From: Treponema sp. UBA3649
GTDB lineage: Bacteria; Spirochaetota; Spirochaetia; Treponematales; Treponemataceae
Length of the DNA stretch: 49,701 bases
Direction: 5' to 3'
NCBI GenBank assembly: GCA_002373325.1
Contig: DFKI01000157.1
Location: forward strand, 1-49,701
Part shown: piece after piece, positions 8,374 to 16,504 of the stretch
Layout of the letters: every line of letters starts with the position of its first letter
How positions within the stretch are numbered: the first letter of the stretch is position 1
Translations under genes and position numbers: made by a program
Notes under the pieces: model-generated
The model's input: only the letters and a program-made list of their open reading frames with translations
Database searches by the model: none
What the model was told of the DNA's origin: nothing

Positions 8374-8862
8374 TCACTTTTCTTCTATATACTTCCGCAT
8401 GGGCCAGCTTATAAGCTCGTCCTTTGTCATGGAAAGAATTTCCTTCGCACTCGCCCATTTAAAATCGCAGGTTTCCCCTTCCTGAAGCTTTATGGAATTT
8501 TTGTCCCAATCTGTCACGCACAAAAATCTCACGTTCGCATTGTGGGTCCTGTCATCGCAATCCCGGTCAAGCTCCTCAAGTTCAGACGCAACAATCCCGG
8601 TCTCCTCACGAAGCTCACGGAAAGCCGACTCAAGGATTGTCTCACCCTTCAATGCAGAACCGCCCGCGGAAGATTCCCACATCCCCGGATAAGATTTGCA
8701 CGGAGAGCGTTTCATCAAAAGATAAGTTCCGTCAACATGCCTCACAAGAACATGACAGACATAGTGATAGACCCCTGCAGGAATCTTGCTTTCCTCACCA
8801 CGGACTAAAGTGAGTCCCTCGATTTTCTCAAAGTTTGAGTTATAGGCATCCCAAAGTTCCAT
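8374..8862 (-). CDS. Nudix hydrolase
   Basis: A 162-residue cytoplasmic protein with a complete Nudix box, reading GSALKGE...RELREETGI around residues 86-108, which supplies the metal-binding glutamates. Nudix enzymes hydrolyse nucleoside diphosphates linked to another group; the substrate cannot be fixed here. The surrounding sequence (SYPGMWESSAGG before the box) resembles the general 8-oxo-dGTP/ADP-ribose-type hydrolases. It follows the MIF-like gene on the same strand with a 17-nt gap and a weak ribosome-binding site, so the two are probably cotranscribed. Confidence 0.88.
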   Translation of the reverse strand: MELWDAYNSNFEKIEGLTLVRGEESKIPAGVYHYVCHVLVRHVDGTYLLMKRSPCKSYPGMWESSAGGSALKGETILESAFRELREETGIVASELEELDRDCDDRTHNANVRFLCVTDWDKNSIKLQEGETCDFKWASAKEILSMTKDELISWPMRKYIEEK

Positions 8863-8879
8863 TTATCGATCTCTTTGTT

Positions 8880-9221
8880 CTAGAAGTTTCCGCCGTTATA
8901 TCCCCAGTTCGGAGTGCCCCAGTAAGATACGTAGATTGAATCACCCGGAATGTCCAAAACAGATTTGAATATCGCGCAGATTTTCTCCGTCATCCGATCG
9001 CTTGATTCCGCATTCACGGTACCAAGGAGCTTCACTTCCACATAAGCCCCCTTTTCAAGTCTGCGTCCACCAAAATACAAATCCTGATTGTCCTCAATGC
9101 TGAGCATAAGATAACTCTCTGGCTTACCCAAAATGCTGATTGCCTTTCCCAGCTCGCTTTTCAGTGCATCACGTTTTTTCGAATCCACATTTCCGCAGAT
9201 TTTAGATTGAATCATCGGCAT
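8880..9221 (-). CDS. MIF (macrophage migration inhibitory factor)-family tautomerase
   Basis: The 113-residue protein matches MIF in length and along its whole length. It begins MPM, keeps the lysine after the first helix (GKPESYL, K33), has the LYFGG segment and ends PNWGYNGGNF, comparable to the MIF C-terminus. After removal of Met the N-terminal proline would be free, as required for tautomerase activity. The start at 9221 is decided by AGGAG lying 6 nt upstream; a start at 9236 would bury the proline. Family members are keto-enol tautomerases, and vertebrate MIF is a cytokine. Probably first gene of an operon with the Nudix hydrolase. Confidence 0.87.
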   Translation of the reverse strand: MPMIQSKICGNVDSKKRDALKSELGKAISILGKPESYLMLSIEDNQDLYFGGRRLEKGAYVEVKLLGTVNAESSDRMTEKICAIFKSVLDIPGDSIYVSYWGTPNWGYNGGNF

Positions 9222-9252
9222 AAGATTTCTCCTCATTTTTTAGTCACAATCA

Positions 9253-9281
9253 ATTCTAGTTCAAAGTCACACACCAGTCAA
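9253..9281 (-). promoter_or_regulatory. Promoter of the MIF-Nudix operon
   Basis: Minus-strand TTGACT (9276-9281), 17-bp spacer, TAGAAT (9253-9258), with a ~25-nt leader containing the AGGAG ribosome-binding site. Confidence 0.75.
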
Positions 9282-9355
9282 GGGGAACAAATCTCTTCGG
9301 CACAAATTATCTTGGGGCGGTAAAGAGCATTGTCGCAGAGTACGTGGGTTAAAAC

Positions 9356-9385
9356 TTGCGGAGTAAAATCAAAGTATGCTATACT
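9356..9385 (+). promoter_or_regulatory. Leaderless promoter of the repair gene pair
   Basis: TTGCGG (9356-9361), 18-bp spacer, TATACT (9380-9385) with an extended TGC before it, 6 nt ahead of ATG 9392. Confidence 0.65.
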
Positions 9386-9391
9386 GTCCGC

Positions 9392-9766
9392 ATGAAGATT
9401 TCATCGCTCGCCGAAAAAATCTACGCAGCAGTCCGTCTTATACCCAGGGGCAAGGTCGCCTCTTATTCCCAGATTGCCGCACTGATGGGAAATCATAATC
9501 TCCGCCGCTACGTGGGAAACGCGCTCCACAAAAATCCCAGCAACGAAATCACGCCATGCCACCGTGTAGTAAACGCAAAGGGAGCGTGTTCGGGAAGTTT
9601 CGCATTTGGAGGATCCGATGTGCAGAGACAAAAACTGGAAGATGAGGGAGTAACATTCAGACCAAACGGATTTGTCGATTTAACGAAGCACGGAATCACC
9701 CAGGATGATTTTGAAATGATGAGCGCAGATTTGAAAAAGCTTGAAAATCAGGAAAGACAAAAATGA
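9392..9766 (+). CDS. MGMT-family (O6-alkylguanine transferase C-domain) protein
   Basis: This 124-residue protein is the DNA-binding/active-site domain of alkylguanine transferases without the N-terminal Ada-like half. It shows GKVASYSQIAALMG, the arginine-finger region NLRRYVGNAL and the active-site motif TPCHRVV. The cysteine is present, so unlike tryptophan-containing alkyltransferase-like proteins it could accept alkyl groups. The following LxSGS-type glycine region (SGSFAFGG) completes the fold. ATG 9392 is preferred over upstream codons because the promoter -10 ends 6 nt before it. It overlaps the next gene by 4 nt (ATGA), forming a base-repair pair. Confidence 0.88.
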   Translation: MKISSLAEKIYAAVRLIPRGKVASYSQIAALMGNHNLRRYVGNALHKNPSNEITPCHRVVNAKGACSGSFAFGGSDVQRQKLEDEGVTFRPNGFVDLTKHGITQDDFEMMSADLKKLENQERQK

Positions 9767-10305
9767 TTGCACAAGACAAAAGCTCCACAGTCATCCACAC
9801 AATCCAGCCCGTATGGAATTCCGAAAGCGAAATCCTTATCCTTGGAACAATGCCCTCACCCACAAGCCGCAACGCAGGATTTTTTTACATGCACCCGCAG
9901 AACAGATTTTGGAAAGTGCTCGAAGCCGTGTTTGATGAAAAACTTTGCTTTCCCAACAACTCACCTGACACAGCATCCGCCATTGAAGAGAGAAAAAACT
10001 TTTTGCTCCGACACCACATCGCGCTCTGGGACGTGCTTTCCGAATGCAAGATAAACGGAGCCTCTGACTCAAGCATCAAAAATGCAAAGGCAAATGACTT
10101 CACCCGGATTTTAGAACAAAGCAAAATCCACCGTGTATTCTGTACCGGAAAAACCGCATTCATGCTCTGGCAAAAACATTGTGCCGAAATCTACGAAAGC
10201 CGATTCAATCTGGAAAGCCATTGTCTTCCGAGCACCAGTCCCGCAAACGCCACGTGGAGTCTGGACAAATTGATTGGAGCATATTCAGTTTTGCGTCTTT
10301 GCTGA
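9763..10305 (+). CDS. Hypoxanthine/uracil-DNA glycosylase family protein
   Basis: A 180-residue member of the uracil-DNA glycosylase superfamily, most like the DNA-deoxyinosine glycosylase branch. It carries LGTMPSPTSRNAGFFYMHPQNRFW (about 26-50), the branch's diagnostic active-site block, and LPSTSPAN near residue 157 as the second motif. It would excise hypoxanthine, and perhaps uracil, from deaminated DNA. Its start overlaps the alkyltransferase-like gene by 4 nt, so both repair genes are translationally coupled. It converges with the ArsC-like gene with a 14-nt gap. Confidence 0.85.
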   Translation: MIAQDKSSTVIHTIQPVWNSESEILILGTMPSPTSRNAGFFYMHPQNRFWKVLEAVFDEKLCFPNNSPDTASAIEERKNFLLRHHIALWDVLSECKINGASDSSIKNAKANDFTRILEQSKIHRVFCTGKTAFMLWQKHCAEIYESRFNLESHCLPSTSPANATWSLDKLIGAYSVLRLC

Positions 10306-10319
10306 TTTTTAAGACCCCG

Positions 10320-10679
10320 TTATTTCCAGCCTTCCCAAATCTTTTGTGCCATGCCCACGGTAGCCTCTGTTTTTCCGTTACGGCAGACCGGCTGTTTCAA
10401 AAGCTTGACCTGATTTTCAAAAAGCTTTTCCTCTTTTTCACTCTCATCAAGATAGGCAATGCTCGCGTAATCCTTTGAATTTTTATCAATCAAAGACTCA
10501 ACGGCGGCTTCACGGCTCCCTTCCCGTTTTGAAAGAGATGAGACCACCGAATCAAACTCTCCGGGTGACATCTCTTTTTCCTTCAAGTCCACAAACTGAA
10601 AGGGAATGCGGCGTTCCTTGAAAAAACGCTGTGCCGACTTTGTGTCAAAACTTTTGTTCGTACCGAAAATCTGAATCAT
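10320..10679 (-). CDS. ArsC/Spx-family protein lacking the catalytic cysteine
   Basis: The 119-residue protein has the thioredoxin-like ArsC/Spx/YffB outline: a first strand MIQIFGTNKSFDTKSAQRFF, then IPFQFVDLKEKEMSPGEF, and a late KQPVCRNGKTEATVGM segment like the family's P-[IV]-x-x-x-G-x-x-A-x-x-G end. The CxxC or CxxS site normally found after the first strand is replaced by NKSFDTKS, so arsenate reduction or Spx redox sensing by that site is excluded. Only one cysteine, in the late loop, remains. ATG 10679 has AGGG upstream and starts exactly at the fold; the frame further upstream is not protein-like. Its role is unknown. Confidence 0.75.
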   Translation of the reverse strand: MIQIFGTNKSFDTKSAQRFFKERRIPFQFVDLKEKEMSPGEFDSVVSSLSKREGSREAAVESLIDKNSKDYASIAYLDESEKEEKLFENQVKLLKQPVCRNGKTEATVGMAQKIWEGWK

Positions 10680-10725
10680 GCGGATACCCTGCCACAAAAA
10701 AATTGAAAAATGGAAGCAAGCAAAC

Positions 10726-12801
10726 TCAACGCTGATTTCCAAGCCGCTGAATCGTCTGCATAACTTTGTCGGTCTCAAGCTTGATTTTCCGCGCCACATT
10801 GTTCACCGCATTTTCCGAATCCTGAAGATTTCGAATCGCCTGCTTCAATTTGTCACCGCCAAGACTTTCCTGGAACACGGCATCCTTCACCATCGCCTCC
10901 TGATTTTTCACCTGCGTGGTCAAGTAAACGATGTTCTCAAATTCACGGTTCGTCCCGATTGTCTTTCCATACGCGTCGTCAATCAGATGCTTTATCTTCT
11001 TCAGAACGTCATTGATTTTTTTAGCCTGCTTGCTTGAATCCTCGGCGAGCTTACGAATCTCATCCGCGACTACAGCAAATCCACTTCCGACAGCTCCCGC
11101 ATGTGCCGCCTCAATCGCAGCGTTCATGGCAAGAAGGTTCGTCTGACTCGCAATCGACTGAATCATGCTGCTCATCTCAACAAGTCCCTCGGAGTTCTGC
11201 TCAATCTCAGAAACCAGGGCCGAAACATCGGTGAGATTTGTCTTTCCGGTCGTAGTCGCATTACCAAGGGATTCCACAGCGACGGCATTCGTCTCAAGGA
11301 TTCTCGTAATCGAGTTGATTTTTTCAAGCATCGTGTTTACGGCATCGGATGAGCTTACGACGGCGGAATTCATTTTTTCGGTATTCGCCACAAGAACCTC
11401 GACATCAGACTGGGACTCACGAAGCTCATTCACACTTGCCTCGGTAACGTTCTTCACAGACTCGTGGAGTTTTTCCTTCAGTTCCCTTTCGTGCTTTCGG
11501 ATGTTCTCGTTCAAAAGATAGTGATGACAGTTTTCACATTTGTTCTTTCCGTTGAAAATCGCAATCGCCATATCCTCGCATGAGTTGTATCCGCACGCAC
11601 CGCAATTCAAAAAATCAGACTCACGTTCTTTTCCCATCTGCTGAAAGATTGTCTGAAGCTGAAGCTCGGTCGGAAATTTTATGGCGGCATTGAGAGCGGA
11701 ACTTCTGTCCACATAGCTCCGTGAGTAGATTCCGGGTCTCCAATATTTGTCAATCACACGGTTCAACTTTTTCTTTCCCAAGTGAGTGCCCGTATGAAGT
11801 CTCGACCGTCTTTCCTCGGCTCTTTTTTCAATGAACCTCTCAAGCTCATCCAATGGCATGTTCTGATTCACGGTTCCTGCCCCGCAGTTGCATCCACGGT
11901 CACAGCTCAGACAGTCAATCAGCTGGTAGTTGCTGTTCCTTCCGCTTTTTATCCAATCAGAAAGCTCGGTAAAATATTCGGTCATGGTCGGCTGACCTTC
12001 AATCTTTCGTGTCTTGGAACTGATTCCGGGAATGAATCGCTCGGCAGTTCTGAGAAGCCCACCCGGCGTAGAATAAAGCACGGCCCTTTCCGCAGGTGGA
12101 TTGTCATAATCGGTCTTCGGGTAATCAAAAAGATTGATGTTGTTTTTTTCAAGATACGCGCTGATTGATGACATCGTGACGTTAAAATCTCCCAGGCCGT
12201 TTTCATCAAACTCATGTCTCTTCGCAAAGCATGGTGAAATCGCGGCCATTTTGCAGGAAGCGTACTCAGGATAAAAATGCTTGATTAAAGAAAAAGTGTG
12301 GGCCATAGGTGAGTCGGCGGGTGCAAGATACGGAATCAAATCCGGCTTATAGAGCTCAATCCACGAGACAAGCGCAGGGCAAGGCTGACTGATTACAAGA
12401 TTCGGCTTTTCATTTTTCAGATATTCCACGTAGGATTTTGTGGTAAGCTCGGCACCGAACGAAACATCAAAGACTGCCTTCACACCGATTGATTTAAGCC
12501 ATCCGTTCAGTTCCAAATCTTTTCCACGGAAGTTCGCGGCAACGGCAGGAGCAACAATCGCAATCACATTCTCATGTTTTTTCAAAGCCTGCATGAAAGC
12601 GTCAAAATCATCAATTCCCTTTCTGGCATCATGTTTACAAGCGGCAATGCACCTTCCGCATCCCACGCAAAGATCCGCATTTATTTTCACATAGTCGCCC
12701 GATCCGTCATTGCAAAATTTACTCGGACAAACAGCAATGCATCTGTGACAGTTCACGCACTTTTCCGAATCAACAGAAATAACAGGCCTCAAGTTTTCCA
12801 T
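10726..12801 (-). CDS. Soluble [FeFe]-hydrogenase-like/4Fe-4S/methyl-accepting chemotaxis fusion sensor
   Basis: This 691-residue protein joins four parts. Two ferredoxin clusters lie at C15/18/21/25 and C45/48/51/55. An H-cluster domain (about 75-330) keeps ligand-like cysteines C141 (QPCPALVSW), C191 (SPCFAK) and C300/C304 (SCDRGC). A second Fe-S domain has C400, C403, C408 and C422 or C425. The C-terminus is a methyl-accepting signalling coil (about 440-690) with the tip QTNLLAMNAAIEAA. There is no membrane segment. The residue before C141, a proton-relay cysteine in catalytic enzymes, is proline, which suggests sensing rather than turnover. It probably couples hydrogen or redox state to chemotaxis. 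It resembles sensory (HydS-like) hydrogenases but ends in an MCP domain. Confidence 0.88.
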   Translation of the reverse strand: MENLRPVISVDSEKCVNCHRCIAVCPSKFCNDGSGDYVKINADLCVGCGRCIAACKHDARKGIDDFDAFMQALKKHENVIAIVAPAVAANFRGKDLELNGWLKSIGVKAVFDVSFGAELTTKSYVEYLKNEKPNLVISQPCPALVSWIELYKPDLIPYLAPADSPMAHTFSLIKHFYPEYASCKMAAISPCFAKRHEFDENGLGDFNVTMSSISAYLEKNNINLFDYPKTDYDNPPAERAVLYSTPGGLLRTAERFIPGISSKTRKIEGQPTMTEYFTELSDWIKSGRNSNYQLIDCLSCDRGCNCGAGTVNQNMPLDELERFIEKRAEERRSRLHTGTHLGKKKLNRVIDKYWRPGIYSRSYVDRSSALNAAIKFPTELQLQTIFQQMGKERESDFLNCGACGYNSCEDMAIAIFNGKNKCENCHHYLLNENIRKHERELKEKLHESVKNVTEASVNELRESQSDVEVLVANTEKMNSAVVSSSDAVNTMLEKINSITRILETNAVAVESLGNATTTGKTNLTDVSALVSEIEQNSEGLVEMSSMIQSIASQTNLLAMNAAIEAAHAGAVGSGFAVVADEIRKLAEDSSKQAKKINDVLKKIKHLIDDAYGKTIGTNREFENIVYLTTQVKNQEAMVKDAVFQESLGGDKLKQAIRNLQDSENAVNNVARKIKLETDKVMQTIQRLGNQR

Positions 12802-12848
12802 CCAGTCTTTTCTCCATAATCAACAAGCTAAAACTTTCTGTCACTCAG

Positions 12849-12881
12849 ATTGTAGCATTTTTCAGATTTTTATGCTATACT
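12849..12881. promoter_or_regulatory. Divergent extended -10 promoters
   Basis: On the minus strand TGC-TACAAT (-10 at 12849-12854) serves the hydrogenase-MCP gene; on the plus strand TGC-TATACT (-10 at 12876-12881) serves the substrate-binding protein gene. The two overlap within about 35 bp, so they may compete. Confidence 0.55.
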
Positions 12882-12919
12882 TCAAAAGAAAACACCGAAA
12901 AAATTCAAGGAGCATCTAC

Positions 12920-13819
12920 ATGAAGAAGTTTTTCCCCGCACTGATTTTCTCTCTGCTCACATCCGTCATTCCGTCCGCCGCACAAACCATCGCAGTTTTA
13001 AACGGTCCCTCCGCCATCCCGCTCGCATACATAATGGAAGAAAACGTCGGAAACGAGTATGATTTTCTGTCCTGTGCCTCCGCTCAGATTGCGCTTCCAA
13101 AATTGATTAAGGGTGAGGCTGATTTTGGATTTCTTCCTCCGAACCTCGCCGCAAAAGTTTTTACCGAAAGCAATGAGGCCCTTCTCTGCCTTGGAGTTTG
13201 CGGAAACGGAAATCTTTTTCTTCTTACAAAGGACGAGACTTTTTCCGATTTATCCGGGCTTGAGGGAAAGACCGTCGCATGTGCAGGACAGGGAGCCACT
13301 CCCGAATATGTGATGGAATATCTTCTCCGTGAAAAAAACATTGAGAACGTCACCCTGGATTTTTCCACTCCCAACCCGCAGATTGCTCCCATGCTGATTT
13401 CAGGAAAATTTGATTTCGCGCTTGTCCCGGAACCATTCGCATCCGTCGCACAAAGCACTGACGCCAGCGTAAAAAGATTCAGTCTGAGCGAAGAATTCTC
13501 ATCTCTTTCCGGCGGCAAAGATTTTCCAATGACCGTCCTTGTCGTAAATAAAAAATATGCGAAAAAACACAAAAAGCAGATTGGGCGTTTCATCCAGATT
13601 TATGAGGGCGCCGTAAAACGCACGAATGAAAATCCGAAGGAAGCCGCTGAGCTTGCAGAAAAACACGGGCTCGGACTTAAAGCGGTCATTGCCGAAAAAG
13701 CCATTCCGAACTGTGCTTTCACATGGAAGAGCGCAAAAGATTCCAAAGCCGAAATTGAAATGCTTTTGAAAATCTTCGGACAGCCCTTGCCAAAATCCGG
13801 ATTCTATTACAGCAAATAA
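12920..13819 (+). CDS. NMT1/SsuA-type ABC transporter substrate-binding protein
   Basis: The 299-residue protein has a signal peptide ending near SAAQ (residue 21) and a periplasmic-binding fold of the NMT1/THI5-like class: AVLNGPSAIPLAYIMEE, then KLIKGEADFGFLPPNLA and GKTVACAGQGATPEYVMEYLL. Relatives deliver sulfonates, nitrate, bicarbonate, or thiamine and pyrimidine precursors; the ligand cannot be chosen here. ATG 12920 has AAGGAG upstream. Only 1 nt separates it from the permease-ATPase gene, so this is a complete two-gene importer. Confidence 0.87.
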   Translation: MKKFFPALIFSLLTSVIPSAAQTIAVLNGPSAIPLAYIMEENVGNEYDFLSCASAQIALPKLIKGEADFGFLPPNLAAKVFTESNEALLCLGVCGNGNLFLLTKDETFSDLSGLEGKTVACAGQGATPEYVMEYLLREKNIENVTLDFSTPNPQIAPMLISGKFDFALVPEPFASVAQSTDASVKRFSLSEEFSSLSGGKDFPMTVLVVNKKYAKKHKKQIGRFIQIYEGAVKRTNENPKEAAELAEKHGLGLKAVIAEKAIPNCAFTWKSAKDSKAEIEMLLKIFGQPLPKSGFYYSK

Positions 13820-13820
13820 A

Positions 13821-15101
13821 ATGCGGAAAATCACCATGCACATAATTTCTGCCGTAAGCATGATTTGTTTATGGCAGATTTTTTCAAAACTCGTAAACAG
13901 CCCGCTCATCCTTCCTTCGTTTTTCCGCGTCCTTACTGATTTTTTTTCTCTTCTCAAAACAAAAATATTTTACGCAGCCCTTCTCTCCACTTTTCGCCGT
14001 GTCATGGAATCCTTTTGCCTGTCCCTTTTTTTAGGAAGCGTCCTTGGATTTTTTTACGGAAAATTCGAAGCCGTCAAAAATCTTCTCTCATTTCCGCTTG
14101 CAGTTTTACGGGCCACACCTGTCATCGCGCTCATTTTGATTTTGGTCTTTTCTCTCTCATCATCATCAGTTCCCGTAGCAGCGTCCATTTTGATGACTCT
14201 TCCTCTGATTATCACAAGCATCGGGGAAGGCACAAGGGAAGCTCTGAAAAATTCCAAGCTCAACGAAATGACTAAAATTTTCGGATTTTCAAAAAAACAA
14301 AAATTTTCTTACATACTCATCCCGTCCATAAAACCGCATTTCAAATCATCGGTCATCTCAAGTTTCGGCATGTCGTGGAAAGTTGTCGCAGCAGGTGAAG
14401 TTTTAAGTCTTCCAAGATTCGCGCTCGGAAGTGAACTTTCAAAAGCCCAGGTGCATTTGGAAACATCCCAAGTTTTAGCATACACGCTCGCCCTCATCCT
14501 CACGAGTTTTCTGCTCGAATCTGTCTTGAAAATTCTCTGCCGTGAAAAAAAATATGTGTCTCATTCCAAAAAACCGGATCCAAAATCATACATGCCAAAA
14601 ATCAAGGAAAACGAGAGACTTGCCCTGATTGCACCAAGCGGATTTGGAAAAACGACCCTCCTTGATTACGTCGCGAAAAATTTTGAAAACGTCTCATATT
14701 CGTTTCAGGAAAACAGACTGATTGAAGAACTCAGCGTTTACCAAAACATCCTCATTCCGCTCAAAAACAAATTCGATGAAAAGACAGCCAGTGAAAAATC
14801 CGCATATTATATAGAAGAAACTTTTCTTTCCGAAAAAAAAGACGTGAAGATAAAGAACTTGAGCGGAGGACAAAAACAAAGAGTCGCACTTGCACGGGCC
14901 CTTGCATTTCCTTCAAAAGTCCTGCTCCTCGACGAAAGTTTCAACGCGCAGGATTTTGATTTGAAAATGCATCTGATGGATTTCATAAAAAAAGATTTGA
15001 GTGAAAATCCACGCACACTCATTTTTGTGACTCACGACGAGTGCGACGGAAAATATCTTTGCGAAAGGACAGTTCATTTGGACGGAAACAATGCAATTTA
15101 A
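13821..15101 (+). CDS. ABC importer permease fused to its ATPase
   Basis: In 426 residues this protein combines both transporter parts. Residues 1-240 are an SsuC-type permease with about six membrane helices and an EAA loop (EALKNSKLNEMTKIFGFSKK, about 140-160). Residues 255-426 are a compact ATP-binding domain with Walker A APSGFGKTT (271-279), a Q-loop glutamine at 296, signature LSGGQ (347-351), Walker B LLLDE (to 372) and switch H405. The ATPase lacks the usual N-terminal beta-sheet region before Walker A and is about 60 residues shorter than normal. Two copies would form a homodimeric importer fed by the preceding binding protein. I see no frameshift at the junction. Confidence 0.88.
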   Translation: MRKITMHIISAVSMICLWQIFSKLVNSPLILPSFFRVLTDFFSLLKTKIFYAALLSTFRRVMESFCLSLFLGSVLGFFYGKFEAVKNLLSFPLAVLRATPVIALILILVFSLSSSSVPVAASILMTLPLIITSIGEGTREALKNSKLNEMTKIFGFSKKQKFSYILIPSIKPHFKSSVISSFGMSWKVVAAGEVLSLPRFALGSELSKAQVHLETSQVLAYTLALILTSFLLESVLKILCREKKYVSHSKKPDPKSYMPKIKENERLALIAPSGFGKTTLLDYVAKNFENVSYSFQENRLIEELSVYQNILIPLKNKFDEKTASEKSAYYIEETFLSEKKDVKIKNLSGGQKQRVALARALAFPSKVLLLDESFNAQDFDLKMHLMDFIKKDLSENPRTLIFVTHDECDGKYLCERTVHLDGNNAI

Positions 15102-15108
15102 AATCCAT

Positions 15109-15136
15109 TGAAAGAAATTTTCCTTTGTGCTAAACT
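15109..15136 (+). promoter_or_regulatory. Probable promoter of the FtsH-like gene
   Basis: TTGAAA (15109-15114), 16-bp spacer, TAAACT (15131-15136), 16 nt before ATG 15153. Confidence 0.45.
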
Positions 15137-15152
15137 TAAGTCCGGTAGATTT

Positions 15153-16322
15153 ATGAAACAAAATTCAAAAAGCAAAACATTTTATTTTATCGCATTAATT
15201 TTTCTTGCACTGATTGCAGCATATATTTTTTTCGGCGACATCATTTTTTCAAAAAAAGGCACGGAGGAAAAATACGGCGCATTTTACGAATCTGTTGAAA
15301 AAGGAGAGATTGAATCCGTCGTCATAAAAAGCGAAGGTCTCGAATATGTGAAAAAAGGATCGGCGGAAAAATTCTGGACGGAAAATCCGGAGAGTCCCCT
15401 GCTCAAGGAATTTCTTTTGCGAAATGATGTGTCCGTCACCATTGAAAAGGACGGGGGTGAAATCATATCCCTTGTCTTGGACATTCTCTTCTATGTGATT
15501 TTCTTCGGCGCAATCTTTTTTGTATTCCGCAAATTCATCAGTCCGAACACGTTCAAAGTGATGCGAAAAACCGGCAAGACTTTTGATGATGTTGTGGGCA
15601 TGGACAAACTGAAGCACGACATGAGGCAGGTCATGGAAATCATGCGGAATCCGGCTGAGTACGCGAAAAAGGGCGTCCGTATGCCAAAGGGAATCCTGCT
15701 TGAGGGAGCCCCGGGAAACGGAAAGACTCTTTTCGCAAAGGCACTCGCGGGGGAAGCGAAGGTAAATTTCATCCCTGCAAAAGCGACGGATTTTGAGAGC
15801 ATGTTCATGGCGATCGGTCCCATGAAAGTGAAGCTGCTTTTCAGAAAGGCACGGAAAAAGGCTCCATGCATTGTTTTCATTGACGAGTTTGACGGAATCG
15901 GCACAAGACGGAATTACTCGGGATCCGCCATTGAGACGGAAAACACAAGGATAGTCACAGCGCTTTTGAATGAGCTCGACGGATTTGAGTCCACAAACGG
16001 TGTCCTGGTTCTTGCCGCGACAAACAGCATCTCAGCCTTGGACGAAGCCCTTATCCGCCCCGGTCGCTTTGACGCACGAGTCTCGGTTCCATTCCCCGAT
16101 GAAAAAGCAAGGGCTCAGTTGATTGAAATGTATTCCAAGGGAAAAAATATGGGAGCAGATTGCGCGGCGGATGTTTTGAGCAAAAAATTCAACGGATTCA
16201 GCTGCGCAAAAATAGAGTCCGTCCTGAACCGCGCCGCATTGATTGCAGGACAGAACGAACGGACTCAAGTAACTCTGGGTGACATCGAAAGTGCAATGAA
16301 AGAACAGGATTCGGCAAAATAG
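15153..16322 (+). CDS. FtsH-like membrane AAA+ ATPase without peptidase domain
   Basis: The 389-residue protein copies the first two-thirds of FtsH: a membrane helix (about 8-27), an FtsH-type extracytoplasmic domain, a second helix (about 105-125), then an AAA+ module with Walker A GAPGNGKT (about 185-192), Walker B IVFIDEFDG, sensor ATN and arginine-finger region RPGRFD. It stops just after the AAA lid (DIESAMKEQ), exactly where the M41 zinc protease with HExxH begins in normal FtsH of about 620 residues. No HExxH frame follows downstream. It may unfold or extract membrane proteins without degrading them, or be an adaptor to a full FtsH. ATG 15153 is used because the earlier residues are not family-like. 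Confidence 0.85.
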   Translation: MKQNSKSKTFYFIALIFLALIAAYIFFGDIIFSKKGTEEKYGAFYESVEKGEIESVVIKSEGLEYVKKGSAEKFWTENPESPLLKEFLLRNDVSVTIEKDGGEIISLVLDILFYVIFFGAIFFVFRKFISPNTFKVMRKTGKTFDDVVGMDKLKHDMRQVMEIMRNPAEYAKKGVRMPKGILLEGAPGNGKTLFAKALAGEAKVNFIPAKATDFESMFMAIGPMKVKLLFRKARKKAPCIVFIDEFDGIGTRRNYSGSAIETENTRIVTALLNELDGFESTNGVLVLAATNSISALDEALIRPGRFDARVSVPFPDEKARAQLIEMYSKGKNMGADCAADVLSKKFNGFSCAKIESVLNRAALIAGQNERTQVTLGDIESAMKEQDSAK

Positions 16323-16504
16323 ACTTTGAAAAAAAATATGAAATGTTAATTCTGATGTTTTTCCAAAAAAGTGACGGTCACACGGATTTGGTCTGAACTA
16401 ACGTTTCTCACCTGTTACAATGTTAACGGCAGCATAAAAAAGAAAACCTGCCTGCGAGGGCTATAATTGCTCCTGGGAAAACTATCTTACCAAAATCATA
16501 ATGA

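Noticed and set aside
9392..9766. Alkyltransferase-like (ATL) protein without activity
   Set aside because: The active-site motif is PCHR with cysteine, not the tryptophan form typical of ATLs.
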